Assembly (NCBI GenBank): GCA_017303735.1
Contig: JAFLCF010000002.1
Coordinates: forward strand, 4,532 to 68,531
Length of the DNA: 64,000 nt
From: Anaerolineae bacterium
Lineage (GTDB): Bacteria > Chloroflexota > Anaerolineae > Anaerolineales > Villigracilaceae
Reading direction: 5' to 3'
Made by a program: the position numbers and the translations under genes. The notes under the pieces are model-generated. The model saw nothing but the letters and a program-made list of their open reading frames with translations, searched no databases and had not been told where the DNA came from. Each line of letters starts with the position of its first letter. Within the stretch, counting starts at the first letter, position 1. Below are positions 26,918 through 35,908 of the stretch, one piece after another.

Positions 26918-28365
26918 GGTCCCTAAATTTTTTACCACGCCTGCAAGACATATTCTTTATCGCACTCTTCTTTGCCATCCTGCTGCTCGGCAACCGCATG
27001 ATCAATCTGGATGGAGACCTTCCGCGTCATTTGACCTTTGGCAGGCTCATCCTCTCTGAACAGAAGATTCCGCCGACAGAGCCTCTCATCTATCCATACG
27101 AGGATCGTCCTTATACATCCCATGAGTGGTTGTCGCAAGTAACGTATCAGGCGGTGTATTCCGTTGCAGGTCTGCCGGGGCTTGTTTTGCTTGCTGCGAT
27201 TTTGCTTTCAACAACATTCTTCATTCTCTATCAATATCTCGTTCAGAGATTCTCATTACGCCTCCCCATTCTATTTATCATTGGCTGGGGTGCGGTTGCC
27301 ACATCGCTTAATTGGGCGATCCGTCCGCATTTATTCTCGATGCTGCTCCTTGCCATATGGCTCATCTGGGCAGACCGTTTACGCCGCGGCGAGGATATTT
27401 CCATTTGGCGCTTTCCCGTTCTCATGATTTTGTGGAGCAACTTTCACGGCATCTTCATTGCCGGGGTTTTGGTGTTATTCGCTTTCGCAGCAGGCTGGCT
27501 AGTGGATTATCTTTTTGCAAAAGAAGGCAATCTCGCCACAGGCAAACGGCTTTGGCGGGCATTGATCTTGTCGATCACAGGCAGTGTGCTCAACCCCGGC
27601 GGCGCGGACTCATGGTTCAGCATTCTGGGATTCGTCAACAACCAATATTTGATGTCGCGCATGCTAGAGGCAAATTCGCCAAATTTTCAACTGCCTGAGT
27701 TGCGCATCATCCTCGTACTATTGGTCTTTTCCATTTTTCTGCTGGCGGTCAAACGCGAAAAATTCTCAAGCGGGCAAGGCTTCCTCTTGGCTGGTTTCAC
27801 TGCTATGAGCCTGATGGCATTTCGTAACATCCAGCTTTACGGAGTCGTCGCGCCGTTTGTCCTTGCAGAAGCATTCAATGGATTCAGAGATGCACCCCTC
27901 CTTGGCAGGTTCGAGGGCACGCTTACCAATATCGAAGAAAAAATATCAGGGTTTTATTACCCGATCATCACCAGCCTAGTACTGGGAATATTCATCCTCA
28001 CCTCACCCATTTCAAAGGTAATCTACCAATTTGAGCCAGAGACTTTCCCGGTAAACGCAGTTGACTGGCTAAAGTCTAACCCGCAACATGGCAACATGTT
28101 CAATGACCTGAACTGGGGCGGCTACCTTGAACTAAATCTTTATCCGCAAAAAACCTTTGTGGATAGCGTCGCCGATGTAACGGGCGAGGTCACCATGGAA
28201 TACGAAACCATTCTTACCACCGATAAAGGCTGGGAGGCTTTGTTGACAAAACATCAGATTACATGGGCGATCATCCAAGCCGATTCAGACCTTGCTGCAG
28301 CGCTTACAGAAAAAGGCTGGCAAACCTTGTATTCGGATGAAACCGCCGTGATCCTGCGCAAATAG
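26914..28365 (+). CDS. Polytopic membrane protein, probable GT-C type glycosyltransferase
   Basis: 483 residues, about ten to twelve hydrophobic helices in the first ~365 and a soluble, extracytoplasmic C-terminus (~100 residues). The first loop has an acidic HLTFGRLILSEQKIPPTEP and YPYEDRPYTSHEWLSQ segment, in the place where GT-C enzymes hold their catalytic acidic residues. I do not recognise a named family. It starts inside the stop of the GT2 gene (ATGA) and is followed 6 bp later by a GT39-like gene, so the three are one transcript and probably one glycosylation pathway (inference). Confidence 0.75.
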   Translation: MRSLNFLPRLQDIFFIALFFAILLLGNRMINLDGDLPRHLTFGRLILSEQKIPPTEPLIYPYEDRPYTSHEWLSQVTYQAVYSVAGLPGLVLLAAILLSTTFFILYQYLVQRFSLRLPILFIIGWGAVATSLNWAIRPHLFSMLLLAIWLIWADRLRRGEDISIWRFPVLMILWSNFHGIFIAGVLVLFAFAAGWLVDYLFAKEGNLATGKRLWRALILSITGSVLNPGGADSWFSILGFVNNQYLMSRMLEANSPNFQLPELRIILVLLVFSIFLLAVKREKFSSGQGFLLAGFTAMSLMAFRNIQLYGVVAPFVLAEAFNGFRDAPLLGRFEGTLTNIEEKISGFYYPIITSLVLGIFILTSPISKVIYQFEPETFPVNAVDWLKSNPQHGNMFNDLNWGGYLELNLYPQKTFVDSVADVTGEVTMEYETILTTDKGWEALLTKHQITWAIIQADSDLAAALTEKGWQTLYSDETAVILRK

Positions 28366-28371
28366 ACTCAC

Positions 28372-29856
28372 ATGAACAAACGAGCCCTCATCCTGCTGTT
28401 ATCCATCGCTGCCATGGCACTCGTATTACGCCTTGCAGGAATCCAAAGCCGCCCGATCTGGTACGACGAAGCGTTCTCCATTCTGCTTGCCCAACAAGGA
28501 CCCTCAGCCATCCTCAACGGCACGCTCGCAACAGACACCAACGCCTCCGCCGCAGAGGAACATCCGCCTGCCTATTATTTTGCTCTCTGGGGTTGGATGC
28601 AGTTATTTGGAAATTCATTAACATCCGCCCGCCTGTTATCGGTTCTTTTCTCATTGGGAACGATCACGCTCGTTTATCTCATCACAAACCATCTCTTCAA
28701 CCCGTCCACTGCCTGGGTAGCGGCGCTGTTCACATCCATACTGCCGTTTCAAGTACATTTCGGGGTTGAGATCCGCATGTACATGATGCTGGCTTTTTGG
28801 CTGACCCTCGCCACATACACCTTACTCAAACGTCAATGGATCCTTTTCAGTCTCGCCGCCGCACTTGCCCAATACACACATAACCTTGCTGCCATTTATT
28901 TAATTCCGCTTGCCCTCACCCCGGTCTTCCAACGCGACTGGAAAACGCTTCGATCTTTAACGTTGGCTGGGGTCGGTTCCCTCATCCTTTACTCCCCGTG
29001 GCTGATGCAACTTCCAGCCCAGATATCCAAAGTCACCTCCAGTTTCTGGGTCGAGAAGCCGGGCATCGAAAAGATCTTCACTCTCATTTTGATGTACCTT
29101 CCGCACCTGCCATTGCCGGGTTATTTACTCCCGGTTGGATTATTGTTTGCAACATTGGTCATTGCACTTGCCGCCTTTCAGACCTACCGCGCCCGCAAAG
29201 ATATTTCTGGAAATTCCAACAAAGGGTTATGGCTGGCATACCTTTCATTTGCGCCGCCATTATTCCTCTGGATGGTCTCACAAATCTCCCCCATCTATGT
29301 GGAACGCGCCTTGCTGCCAGCCCATGCCATATTCTGCATATGGCTGGCTTGGGCATTTACACAGACGAAACTCCCTCAACCTGTGCAGGTATTTACCCTA
29401 TGTTTAATTCTCATAGCATCCGGAATGGGGGTTTATCAACATATCACCTACAGAGGATTCCCCTACACATCCCCCGCGCTGACACAAAATCTCAACTCCA
29501 AATTGCAACAAGGAGATGTAGTTATTCACTCCAGTAAACTAAGCTACCTTCCCGCCTTTTATTTTTCACCCGAATTACCCCAAATCTTTATCGCAGACCC
29601 CGCCAACAGCAGCGTCGATACCCTTTCCCCGGCAACCCAAAAAATACTGAACCTGAAATCCATCGAAAGTATTGAAAGCGGTGCTGAAAATTCAGACCGC
29701 ATTTGGTTCATCATTTACCAACAATCAATAGAAGAATTTTCACAGGCAGGAAAAAACCACCCCCACCTTGAATATCTTGATCAAAACTTCGAATTGGAAA
29801 TGTTCGAAAAGTGGGGAGACTTAAACCTCTATCTTTACAAAAGAAGTTCAGAATAA
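28372..29856 (+). CDS. ArnT/PMT-like glycosyltransferase (GT39/GT83 family)
   Basis: 494 residues with about eleven membrane helices, a GT-C fold transferase that uses a polyprenyl-phosphate sugar. The first periplasmic loop carries the catalytic-type acidic pair in RPIWYDEAFSILLAQ and the later EEHPPAYYFALWGWM, both typical of the PMT_2/ArnT superfamily. The C-terminal ~110 residues are soluble and presumably extracytoplasmic. The acceptor (protein, lipid or polysaccharide) is unknown. Ends the glycosylation operon; a strong terminator follows. Confidence 0.88.
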   Translation: MNKRALILLLSIAAMALVLRLAGIQSRPIWYDEAFSILLAQQGPSAILNGTLATDTNASAAEEHPPAYYFALWGWMQLFGNSLTSARLLSVLFSLGTITLVYLITNHLFNPSTAWVAALFTSILPFQVHFGVEIRMYMMLAFWLTLATYTLLKRQWILFSLAAALAQYTHNLAAIYLIPLALTPVFQRDWKTLRSLTLAGVGSLILYSPWLMQLPAQISKVTSSFWVEKPGIEKIFTLILMYLPHLPLPGYLLPVGLLFATLVIALAAFQTYRARKDISGNSNKGLWLAYLSFAPPLFLWMVSQISPIYVERALLPAHAIFCIWLAWAFTQTKLPQPVQVFTLCLILIASGMGVYQHITYRGFPYTSPALTQNLNSKLQQGDVVIHSSKLSYLPAFYFSPELPQIFIADPANSSVDTLSPATQKILNLKSIESIESGAENSDRIWFIIYQQSIEEFSQAGKNHPHLEYLDQNFELEMFEKWGDLNLYLYKRSSE

Positions 29857-29860
29857 TAAT

Positions 29861-29897
29861 AAAAAAGCCGCTGAATTTGATTTCAGCGGCTTTTTTT
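29861..29897. terminator. Bidirectional terminator between converging operons
   Basis: AAAAAAGCCGCTGAA / TTCAGCGGCTTTTTTT with a 6-nt loop; A-run and T-run on each side, so it serves the glycosylation operon (plus) and the cytochrome oxidase operon (minus). Confidence 0.9.
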
Positions 29898-29904
29898 CAG
29901 GCTA

Positions 29905-31221
29905 CTATAATACTGAATCCAAGATCAACGCCAGAAAGATAAACGCCAGATACATGCTCGACCAGCGGTACATCATCCATGCCACCTTATTGCCACCCTC
30001 GCGGAAGACCTTCCATGCCGCATAAAAAAGGAACGCCCCAAGCACAATGGCAGATATTAGGTAGATGGTTCCTGCCAAATTAAATATTGGCAGCAGCAGA
30101 GTTACAGCGATCAGTTCAACCGTGTAAATAAGGATCTGTCTGCGAGTCTTTTCTTCGCCTTCCACCACCGGCAGCATGGGAACGCCCGCACGGGCATAAT
30201 CATTTTTACGCACAATTGCCAGCGCCCAGAAATGCGGCGGAGTCCACATAAAGATGATGGCAAATAAAATCCAGGCAGCGAGAGTCAATTCCCCAGTCGC
30301 TGCCGCCCAACCCACCATCGGCGGGATCGCCCCCGCACCGCCGCCAATGACGATATTCTGCACCGTTGCCTTCTTTAGCCAGACACTATAAAAGAAAACA
30401 TAATAGAAAATACCGACCAAAGACAACATAGCCGCTAGTAAGTTGACATACCCCGCCATCACGTAATAACTCACCAGGCACAACGCCAGTCCGTACGAAA
30501 GCCCTTCCGGCGCGGTCAGGCGTCCATCTGCTAACGGACGCTTGGAGGTGCGCTGCATATTCTTATCCAGTTCACGGTCAATGTATTGATTCAACGCGCT
30601 TGACCCTGCCGCCGCCAACGCCCCGCCAAACAGTGTCCAAAACGTGAGCGAAGCAGAGGGCCACGCTTTGCCGCCCGCCACCAAACCACCATAGGTCGTC
30701 ACCAAAAGCAACAAAACGATGATCGGCTTCGACAAAATAAAGAAATCCTTTACCCGTTGACGCCAATCAAATTGATAATCGGCAAGTCCATCTTCTTTCA
30801 GCAAGCCAGAAATAAATACGAGCATCGCCAGCGAAATCCACAAGGCGACCGCGGTCAGCGTATGCAGCACAACGAGATGAGTTGGGAATTCATGCGTCAC
30901 CACAATCGCGCCGATCAATGCCTGCCCTAAAAACGTAACACCGGTCACGGTCGTCAGAGGCAACAGCGCAGCATGATGGCGTTGTTCGCGCCACGCCTTT
31001 CGCCAAACTGAATACATGGCAATTGAGGCAAGCCCTACCAATGCCAGATGAATCAATTTCAAATACCCGAGCGGAGCCGTGGGAATACATACCGGAAACC
31101 CCGAACAAAATAAAGCCGCATTCGTAATCGTCACCAACCGCCCAACCACCGTCAACACAAAGACGGAAAACAGCAATACCAATGCCCGGCGTGCAAAAGA
31201 AGTCTTCAAAGAATAGTTCAT
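29905..31221 (-). CDS. ctaB: Fused CtaA-like haem A synthase half / CtaB protohaem IX farnesyltransferase
   Basis: 438 residues. Residues ~1-145 hold four membrane helices with the look of a half-length CtaA/COX15 (VVGRLVTITNAALFCSGFPVC and a later LHTLTAVALW His). From ~155 to 438 is a complete CtaB/CyoE UbiA-type prenyltransferase with NQYIDRELDKNMQRTSKRPL (the DxxxD metal/prenyl-PP site) and IFMWTPPHFWALA. It makes haem O, and perhaps haem A with the CtaA half, for the oxidase encoded upstream. Related CtaA-CtaB fusions are known from Thermus-type bacteria; whether the CtaA half is active is uncertain. Last gene of the operon; adjacent to the SURF1 stop. Confidence 0.88.
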   Translation of the reverse strand: MNYSLKTSFARRALVLLFSVFVLTVVGRLVTITNAALFCSGFPVCIPTAPLGYLKLIHLALVGLASIAMYSVWRKAWREQRHHAALLPLTTVTGVTFLGQALIGAIVVTHEFPTHLVVLHTLTAVALWISLAMLVFISGLLKEDGLADYQFDWRQRVKDFFILSKPIIVLLLLVTTYGGLVAGGKAWPSASLTFWTLFGGALAAAGSSALNQYIDRELDKNMQRTSKRPLADGRLTAPEGLSYGLALCLVSYYVMAGYVNLLAAMLSLVGIFYYVFFYSVWLKKATVQNIVIGGGAGAIPPMVGWAAATGELTLAAWILFAIIFMWTPPHFWALAIVRKNDYARAGVPMLPVVEGEEKTRRQILIYTVELIAVTLLLPIFNLAGTIYLISAIVLGAFLFYAAWKVFREGGNKVAWMMYRWSSMYLAFIFLALILDSVL

Positions 31222-31956
31222 CTAGTCGTCCTGTTTTCGCAAATAGAATGGGTACCCAACGAACAAGATCGTCGCAAACGTAAACCACTGCAAAGCATAC
31301 CCGAAATGCGAACCTTCCGTCAATTCAATTATTGGCTGGTACGGTATGGGCGGCACACGATCTTCACCCGCATTGGGTTGAATAAAAACTTCAAGAATTG
31401 GATACGGCATCTGCGCAGACATTTTCTGCACATCCAGATTGTTCCAAACTGCGAGCCTTGTCCCGTCCATCGGCAGCGCATCGGCAACTCCGCCGAAGGC
31501 TGGTTTGCCCTGCCCAAGCCGGACCTGCCCTGTGAGTGTAACCTCACCTGCTTCATCAAAGCTACGCCAATCTTGCGGAGCCGAGTCGCTTTCAGCGGGG
31601 ATCCAGCCGCGGTTCACCAGAACGACTCCCCCATTGTAATGAAGCGGGGTGATGAGATGGAATCCGTACACGCCATCGTTATATTGATTCCGTAACGCGA
31701 CTTGGTTTTCAAAGTCATATTCCCCAGTCACAGTTACAGCGCGCCATTCCATGGATGTGATGTCTTCAGGTGTGGATGAATTCAAATCCAATGGTTCTGC
31801 GGCTCGCATGCTCTCAACTTGAAGGTTGAAGGCGCGGCGCTGTTCGAGCCTGTCTAACTGCCAGATGCCAAGGCGGATGCAAACCGCAGTGCCAGCCACA
31901 ACCAGCAAGGTGGTAAGAAGCCATTTTCGTGAAAACAATTTACGCAGCAGGAGCAT
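31222..31956 (-). CDS. SURF1 family oxidase assembly protein
   Basis: 244 residues. Two membrane helices, N-terminal (~10-30) and C-terminal (~225-243), flank an extracytoplasmic domain. SURF1 signatures are LGIWQLDRLEQRRAFN after the first helix and VLVNRGWIPAE in the middle; GYALQWFTFA precedes the last helix. It assists haem a3/CuB insertion into oxidase subunit I. The ATG at 31956 has an AAAGGAA SD; it overlaps the end of the preceding gene by 17 bp. The longer frame to 32004 has a highly basic, unlikely N-terminus. Confidence 0.9.
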   Translation of the reverse strand: MLLLRKLFSRKWLLTTLLVVAGTAVCIRLGIWQLDRLEQRRAFNLQVESMRAAEPLDLNSSTPEDITSMEWRAVTVTGEYDFENQVALRNQYNDGVYGFHLITPLHYNGGVVLVNRGWIPAESDSAPQDWRSFDEAGEVTLTGQVRLGQGKPAFGGVADALPMDGTRLAVWNNLDVQKMSAQMPYPILEVFIQPNAGEDRVPPIPYQPIIELTEGSHFGYALQWFTFATILFVGYPFYLRKQDD

Positions 31957-32440
31957 TCTTTTCCTTTTTCTTTTGCGAACCCACCAAGCCGCTATACACG
32001 GCAAACATCATTCCAAGCGGAAACCCTGCAAAGAAAATGCCCGAGATACGCGTACGCCAGGTAACCGGTTCTTGCACAGTGATACCCATATAGCTGCCCA
32101 CCTGGAAAGAACATTCAACGATCATGTTCTCTTCTGTTTCGAGTTTTTGGCTGGCAGATGAGTTTGCAGGAATCCACAACGGACCAAGCTGATGATTCTC
32201 GTCGTCTTGATTGATAACCGTCAGTGTATCTCCGACCACGAAGCGCATATCTCTGGGAATTTCCGGCGGAACTTCGCCTGCACGAATCAGCTCGGCGGTT
32301 CCAGCAGGGATCACCATTTCAATTACACCTGGTTCCCGATTTTCTTTTTTGAGGAAGAAGTAAGATGCTTCAGTCGAAATGGCAGCAACCACAAGCCCGA
32401 GAAGAAAAGCAAATAGGATTCGTTTGGGGGTAAAGTTCAT
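31940..32440 (-). CDS. Membrane protein with a cupredoxin-like domain in the oxidase operon
   Basis: 166 residues: an N-terminal helix (~8-28), an extracytoplasmic domain (~40-125), a second helix (~133-152) and a basic tail. The exported domain looks like a cupredoxin (FVVGDTLTVINQDDENHQLGP and VECSFQVGSYMG). One His, the Cys and the Met are placed as for type 1 copper, but the second His between Cys and Met is missing, so copper binding is doubtful. It shares 1 bp with the SCO1 stop/start (TAATG) and overlaps SURF1. It may be an oxidase accessory or assembly factor (inference). Confidence 0.75.
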   Translation of the reverse strand: MNFTPKRILFAFLLGLVVAAISTEASYFFLKKENREPGVIEMVIPAGTAELIRAGEVPPEIPRDMRFVVGDTLTVINQDDENHQLGPLWIPANSSASQKLETEENMIVECSFQVGSYMGITVQEPVTWRTRISGIFFAGFPLGMMFAVYSGLVGSQKKKEKNAPAA

Positions 32441-33045
32441 TACTGCTCCAATACCAAACGAATATCATGAACAATGTCTTCCACGGGGGTTTGGTAGGCA
32501 TAGGTCAGGCGCATGTTTCCCTGTGGGTCTACCAAAAATACCCGGGCGGTGTGGTTGATAATCGTGCCAAATGCAGAGTCGCTTTCAACCGCTTCACGGA
32601 AGATCGAATACTCAGCCCAGATCGGTTCCAATTCCTGGAGTGAACCGGATAACCCAATAAAAGCCGGGTTGAAATGCTCAACATAGGTTTGCATCTTTTC
32701 AGAGGTATCGCGGTCTGGATCAACTGAAATAAAGACAACCTGCACATCTTTGCCTGTTTCGCCAAGTTTATCGAGCACCTGTTTCATTTCTGCCAGAGTG
32801 GTTGGGCATACATCGGGGCAGGAGGTGTACCCAAAGAATAAAAGAACTACTTTGCCTTTTTGGTCACTCAGGCGAAATTGGGTTCCATTTGCCTGGGTCA
32901 GTGCGAAATCGGTAGCCGGAGGGAAAGGCTCTGCATATAACGTTCCGCGGAATGTAGGCGGTGCAGCAAATACGAACGAAAGCGCCGCAACGATCACAAC
33001 GATCAGAAGAATGCCTGCTCCAACCCACATCAATTTTTTATCCAT
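32440..33045 (-). CDS. SCO1/SenC copper chaperone for cytochrome oxidase
   Basis: 201 residues. An N-terminal membrane anchor (~6-28) and a thioredoxin-fold domain carrying the copper site: TSCPDVCPTT (CxxxC) and the distal His in IINHTARVFLVD. It delivers copper to the CuA site of subunit II, which here has an intact CuA motif. The DTSEKMQTYVEHF loop is typical of the family. Located just downstream of the structural subunits after a short gap with a terminator-like hairpin. Confidence 0.93.
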   Translation of the reverse strand: MDKKLMWVGAGILLIVVIVAALSFVFAAPPTFRGTLYAEPFPPATDFALTQANGTQFRLSDQKGKVVLLFFGYTSCPDVCPTTLAEMKQVLDKLGETGKDVQVVFISVDPDRDTSEKMQTYVEHFNPAFIGLSGSLQELEPIWAEYSIFREAVESDSAFGTIINHTARVFLVDPQGNMRLTYAYQTPVEDIVHDIRLVLEQ

Positions 33046-33150
33046 AACTCACCTTCACTTATCGCTTGACTCATAATTAAGTAAACATTCGTTGAAAATT
33101 ACGAAGAAAAACGAAATTTATGTTTAACAATTTACGCGATACGATGTAAT

Positions 33151-33182
33151 CAAAAAAAATCCGCCGCCTCATCGGCGGCGGA
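33151..33182 (-). terminator. Terminator-like hairpin inside the oxidase operon
   Basis: Stem CCGCCGCC / GGCGGCGG followed on the minus strand by a run of eight T. It separates ctaCDE from the assembly genes, so may lower rather than stop downstream expression; no promoter was recognised between it and SCO1 (146-bp gap). Confidence 0.8.
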
Positions 33183-33191
33183 GGTATTCGT

Positions 33192-33977
33192 TTATTGTAC
33201 AGCCGTGCCGATCAGATATAAGGCGGGGTAGAAGAATATCCAGACTAAGTCTACGAAGTGCCAATAGACGGCAGCCGCTTCCACACCCCAGTGCTGTTCA
33301 GCGGTGTAAACACCCTTGCGGGCATTATTCCACACCACGGCAAGAAAGATCAAACCAGTGAAGACGTGGAAAGCGTGCATACCCGTCATCATGTAGAAGA
33401 CGCCGCCCAACGGACCCACAGCTGGGTTGCCAAAAGAAGCCACCAAGCCTTCTTCCGCCGCCAGACGCCATTCCACCAATACCACGCCGAGCAAAAAGCC
33501 CAAGCCAAGGACAAAGGTGATGATGGTGTTTCGCATGAAGGCTTTGACATCGCCATATTTCATGGCAGTCTCGCCTCGGTTCATAAAGAAGGAGGAGATG
33601 AGCAGAACAGCCGTGACCACCAAGCCAAGCATCTGATTGAGGTGCGGGCGGGTGAGTCCGAGCAGGTTGGCGCGCATCACCAACAGACCCGCAAAGACGA
33701 AAGCATCAGAAAGCAGGAAGAGCCACAATCCGAGGCGGTTTGTGCCAGTCTTATATTCGTAGGAGTGCTCGTCGCCTTTGCTTTCTTCATTGAGCTTGTA
33801 GATGTGCATAAAGTAGTACATTACGAGCGCAGCTTTAATGATCGCTACTACAACCAGCAAGGAGGTCGCATTGAAAGTTACAGCGACGAAATATTCGAGA
33901 ACGGTCAGAACTGTCAAATATACAAAGATCACCACACCCTGACCAAGGGCTGACGATTTATCTTGAGAATGTGCCAT
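33192..33977 (-). CDS. ctaE: Cytochrome c oxidase subunit III with N-terminal subunit IV-like segment
   Basis: 261 residues. The first ~65 carry two helices like prokaryotic subunit IV (VLTVLEYFVAVTF and VVVAIIKAALVMYYFMHIY). The rest is subunit III with GLWLFLLSDAFVFAGLL, GMHAFHVFTGLIF and VEAAAVYWHFVDLVWIFFYP (conserved Glu and His). This is a fusion of two normally separate small subunits. 23-bp gap to subunit I. It has no redox centre; it supports stability and proton uptake. Confidence 0.9.
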   Translation of the reverse strand: MAHSQDKSSALGQGVVIFVYLTVLTVLEYFVAVTFNATSLLVVVAIIKAALVMYYFMHIYKLNEESKGDEHSYEYKTGTNRLGLWLFLLSDAFVFAGLLVMRANLLGLTRPHLNQMLGLVVTAVLLISSFFMNRGETAMKYGDVKAFMRNTIITFVLGLGFLLGVVLVEWRLAAEEGLVASFGNPAVGPLGGVFYMMTGMHAFHVFTGLIFLAVVWNNARKGVYTAEQHWGVEAAAVYWHFVDLVWIFFYPALYLIGTAVQ

Positions 33978-34000
33978 TTATTATTACTCCTCGCCTTTTA

Positions 34001-35893
34001 TTAGTGCTTGCTCTTGGCGGGTTCTTCGATGAATTTGATATATTCGGCATCTTTCAAGCCGTAATCATAGGGTTCGCCTACCACTTCAAAGGGTTTCTCA
34101 TAGTTATGAACCGGCATGGGCGAAGGGACCTGCCACTCGGGCGAACGTGAATTCCAAACATTGCCTTCTGCCTTCTCGCCGTTCTTGATGCTATTGAAGA
34201 AATTGTAGAAGAAGATCAACACAGAAAAGGCGATGAGGAAACCAGCAATCGTCAAAATGAGGTGGGCACCGTCAATACCGAGTGCGGGGTCATAATCCGC
34301 AATGCGGCGGCGCATACCGATCAAACCGATATACATCATTCCAAAGGTAAGCACAAAGAACGAGGGGGTCATCAGCCAGAAATGGATCTTGCCGAGGGTT
34401 TCGTTCATCTTACGACCGGTTGCCTTGGGGAACCAGTAATAGAGCGCTGCAAAGAACGGGAAGACGAATCCACCAAAGATGGTATCGTGGAAGTGTCCAA
34501 CGATGAAGTAGGTATCGTGCAGATGCAAGTCGGTGGAGACGGTGGCATTGGGAGGTCCAGAGAGACCGCCCATCAAGAACACGACAATACCGCCCAACAC
34601 GAAAAGCATGGGCGTAGGCGTGGATATCTTGCCTTTCCAGATCGTAGCCACCCACGAGAAGAACTTCACACCCGTCGGCACTGCCACAAGCAAGGTGCTA
34701 TACATGAATGGAACACGCAGGTACTCATTCATACCGGAGGTGAACATATGATGCGCCCAAACCACAAAGCCAACCAAGGCAATGCCCAGAGAGGACATGG
34801 CGATCCAACGATAACCGTAAAGGGGTTTGCGGACGAATACAGGGAGCAATTCAGAGATCACGCCCAAGCCGGGGAGAATGAACACGTACACAGCAGGGTG
34901 TGAGTAGAACCAGAAGAGATGCTGGAAGAGAACAGGATTACCGCCCTTGGCAGGGTCAAAGAAGCCCATTCCAAACAGACGCTGGAACATGACCAACTGG
35001 AAGGAAAGACCGATGAACTGTGTAGCAGTCAACGCGATGAGTGAGGTTGCAACGGCAGCCCAAACCAAAATAGGCATGCGCATGGCGGTCATACCTTTGG
35101 CGCGCATGCGGACCACAGTCACCAACACGTTGAGAGAACCCAAAATGGAAGACCAACCTGCAACAAACACGCCGAGGAAGAACATTTGCATGCCCACAGG
35201 AGCGCGGGCAGAGAGAGGCGGGTAGCCCGTCCAGCCGGTATCGAAACCGCCGAGGAAAAGGCTGGAGAGCAAAAGCACAGCCGCAGGGACGGCGATCCAG
35301 TAGGAGAAGGCGTTCAGGCGGGGGAAAGCCATATCCTGCGCGCCCAGCAAAAGCGGGACGACATAGTTGATGATGCCCGAAATACCCAACAAGATGGACA
35401 CGATCATGATCATGCCGTGCAGAGACATGAGGGTGTTGTAAAGCTGAGGTCCGTTCTGACCAAAGAGTTTCATATCGGTGGTCAGGAACTGAAGTTCAGA
35501 AGCAGCAAGCTCGGTGCGGAAGATCAAAGCGAACAAGCCGCCAACAGCGATCAGAACCAAAGCCACGAGGGTATATTGAATGCCGATCACCTTGTGGTCG
35601 AGAGAAACGTTGACGAACTTTTCCCAGCCGGTATGATGATCTTCGTGGTGATCGGGGGTATCGATGCCGCGAGCCCACTTGATCCAGTCACCGGTCACGC
35701 CGGAACCGACAAGGAAGAACAATGCACCGATAAAGCCACCCAAAACCCAGGCAGGTTCGGTGAAGAAAAATGTATCTGTGGCGCTTAAACCCATTAATGC
35801 GCGAATGCCTGTCACAAGTCCGGCACCGATAAGGGTACCGATCAACTGCCAGAACAAGCCGCGCGCAAGAGCGCTAGAAAAGAATCCCTTCAT
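34001..35893 (-). CDS. ctaD: Cytochrome c oxidase subunit I (A2-type haem-copper oxidase)
   Basis: 630 residues. Haem and CuB ligands are all visible: LHGMIMIVSILLG, YSHPAVYVFILPGLG near residue 330 with the His-Tyr pair, WAHHMFTSG, and VGHFHDTIFGG. The Glu of the usual HPEVY is Ala, and Tyr-Ser precede the His. This YSHPxVY pattern defines the A2 subfamily, where proton transfer runs through the Tyr/Ser instead of Glu. The extra N-terminal ~90 residues include two helices before the core. Catalyses O2 reduction to water with proton pumping, with electrons from the fused cytochrome c of subunit II. Confidence 0.96.
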   Translation of the reverse strand: MKGFFSSALARGLFWQLIGTLIGAGLVTGIRALMGLSATDTFFFTEPAWVLGGFIGALFFLVGSGVTGDWIKWARGIDTPDHHEDHHTGWEKFVNVSLDHKVIGIQYTLVALVLIAVGGLFALIFRTELAASELQFLTTDMKLFGQNGPQLYNTLMSLHGMIMIVSILLGISGIINYVVPLLLGAQDMAFPRLNAFSYWIAVPAAVLLLSSLFLGGFDTGWTGYPPLSARAPVGMQMFFLGVFVAGWSSILGSLNVLVTVVRMRAKGMTAMRMPILVWAAVATSLIALTATQFIGLSFQLVMFQRLFGMGFFDPAKGGNPVLFQHLFWFYSHPAVYVFILPGLGVISELLPVFVRKPLYGYRWIAMSSLGIALVGFVVWAHHMFTSGMNEYLRVPFMYSTLLVAVPTGVKFFSWVATIWKGKISTPTPMLFVLGGIVVFLMGGLSGPPNATVSTDLHLHDTYFIVGHFHDTIFGGFVFPFFAALYYWFPKATGRKMNETLGKIHFWLMTPSFFVLTFGMMYIGLIGMRRRIADYDPALGIDGAHLILTIAGFLIAFSVLIFFYNFFNSIKNGEKAEGNVWNSRSPEWQVPSPMPVHNYEKPFEVVGEPYDYGLKDAEYIKFIEEPAKSKH

Positions 35894-35908
35894 AGTATCT
35901 AATCCTTC

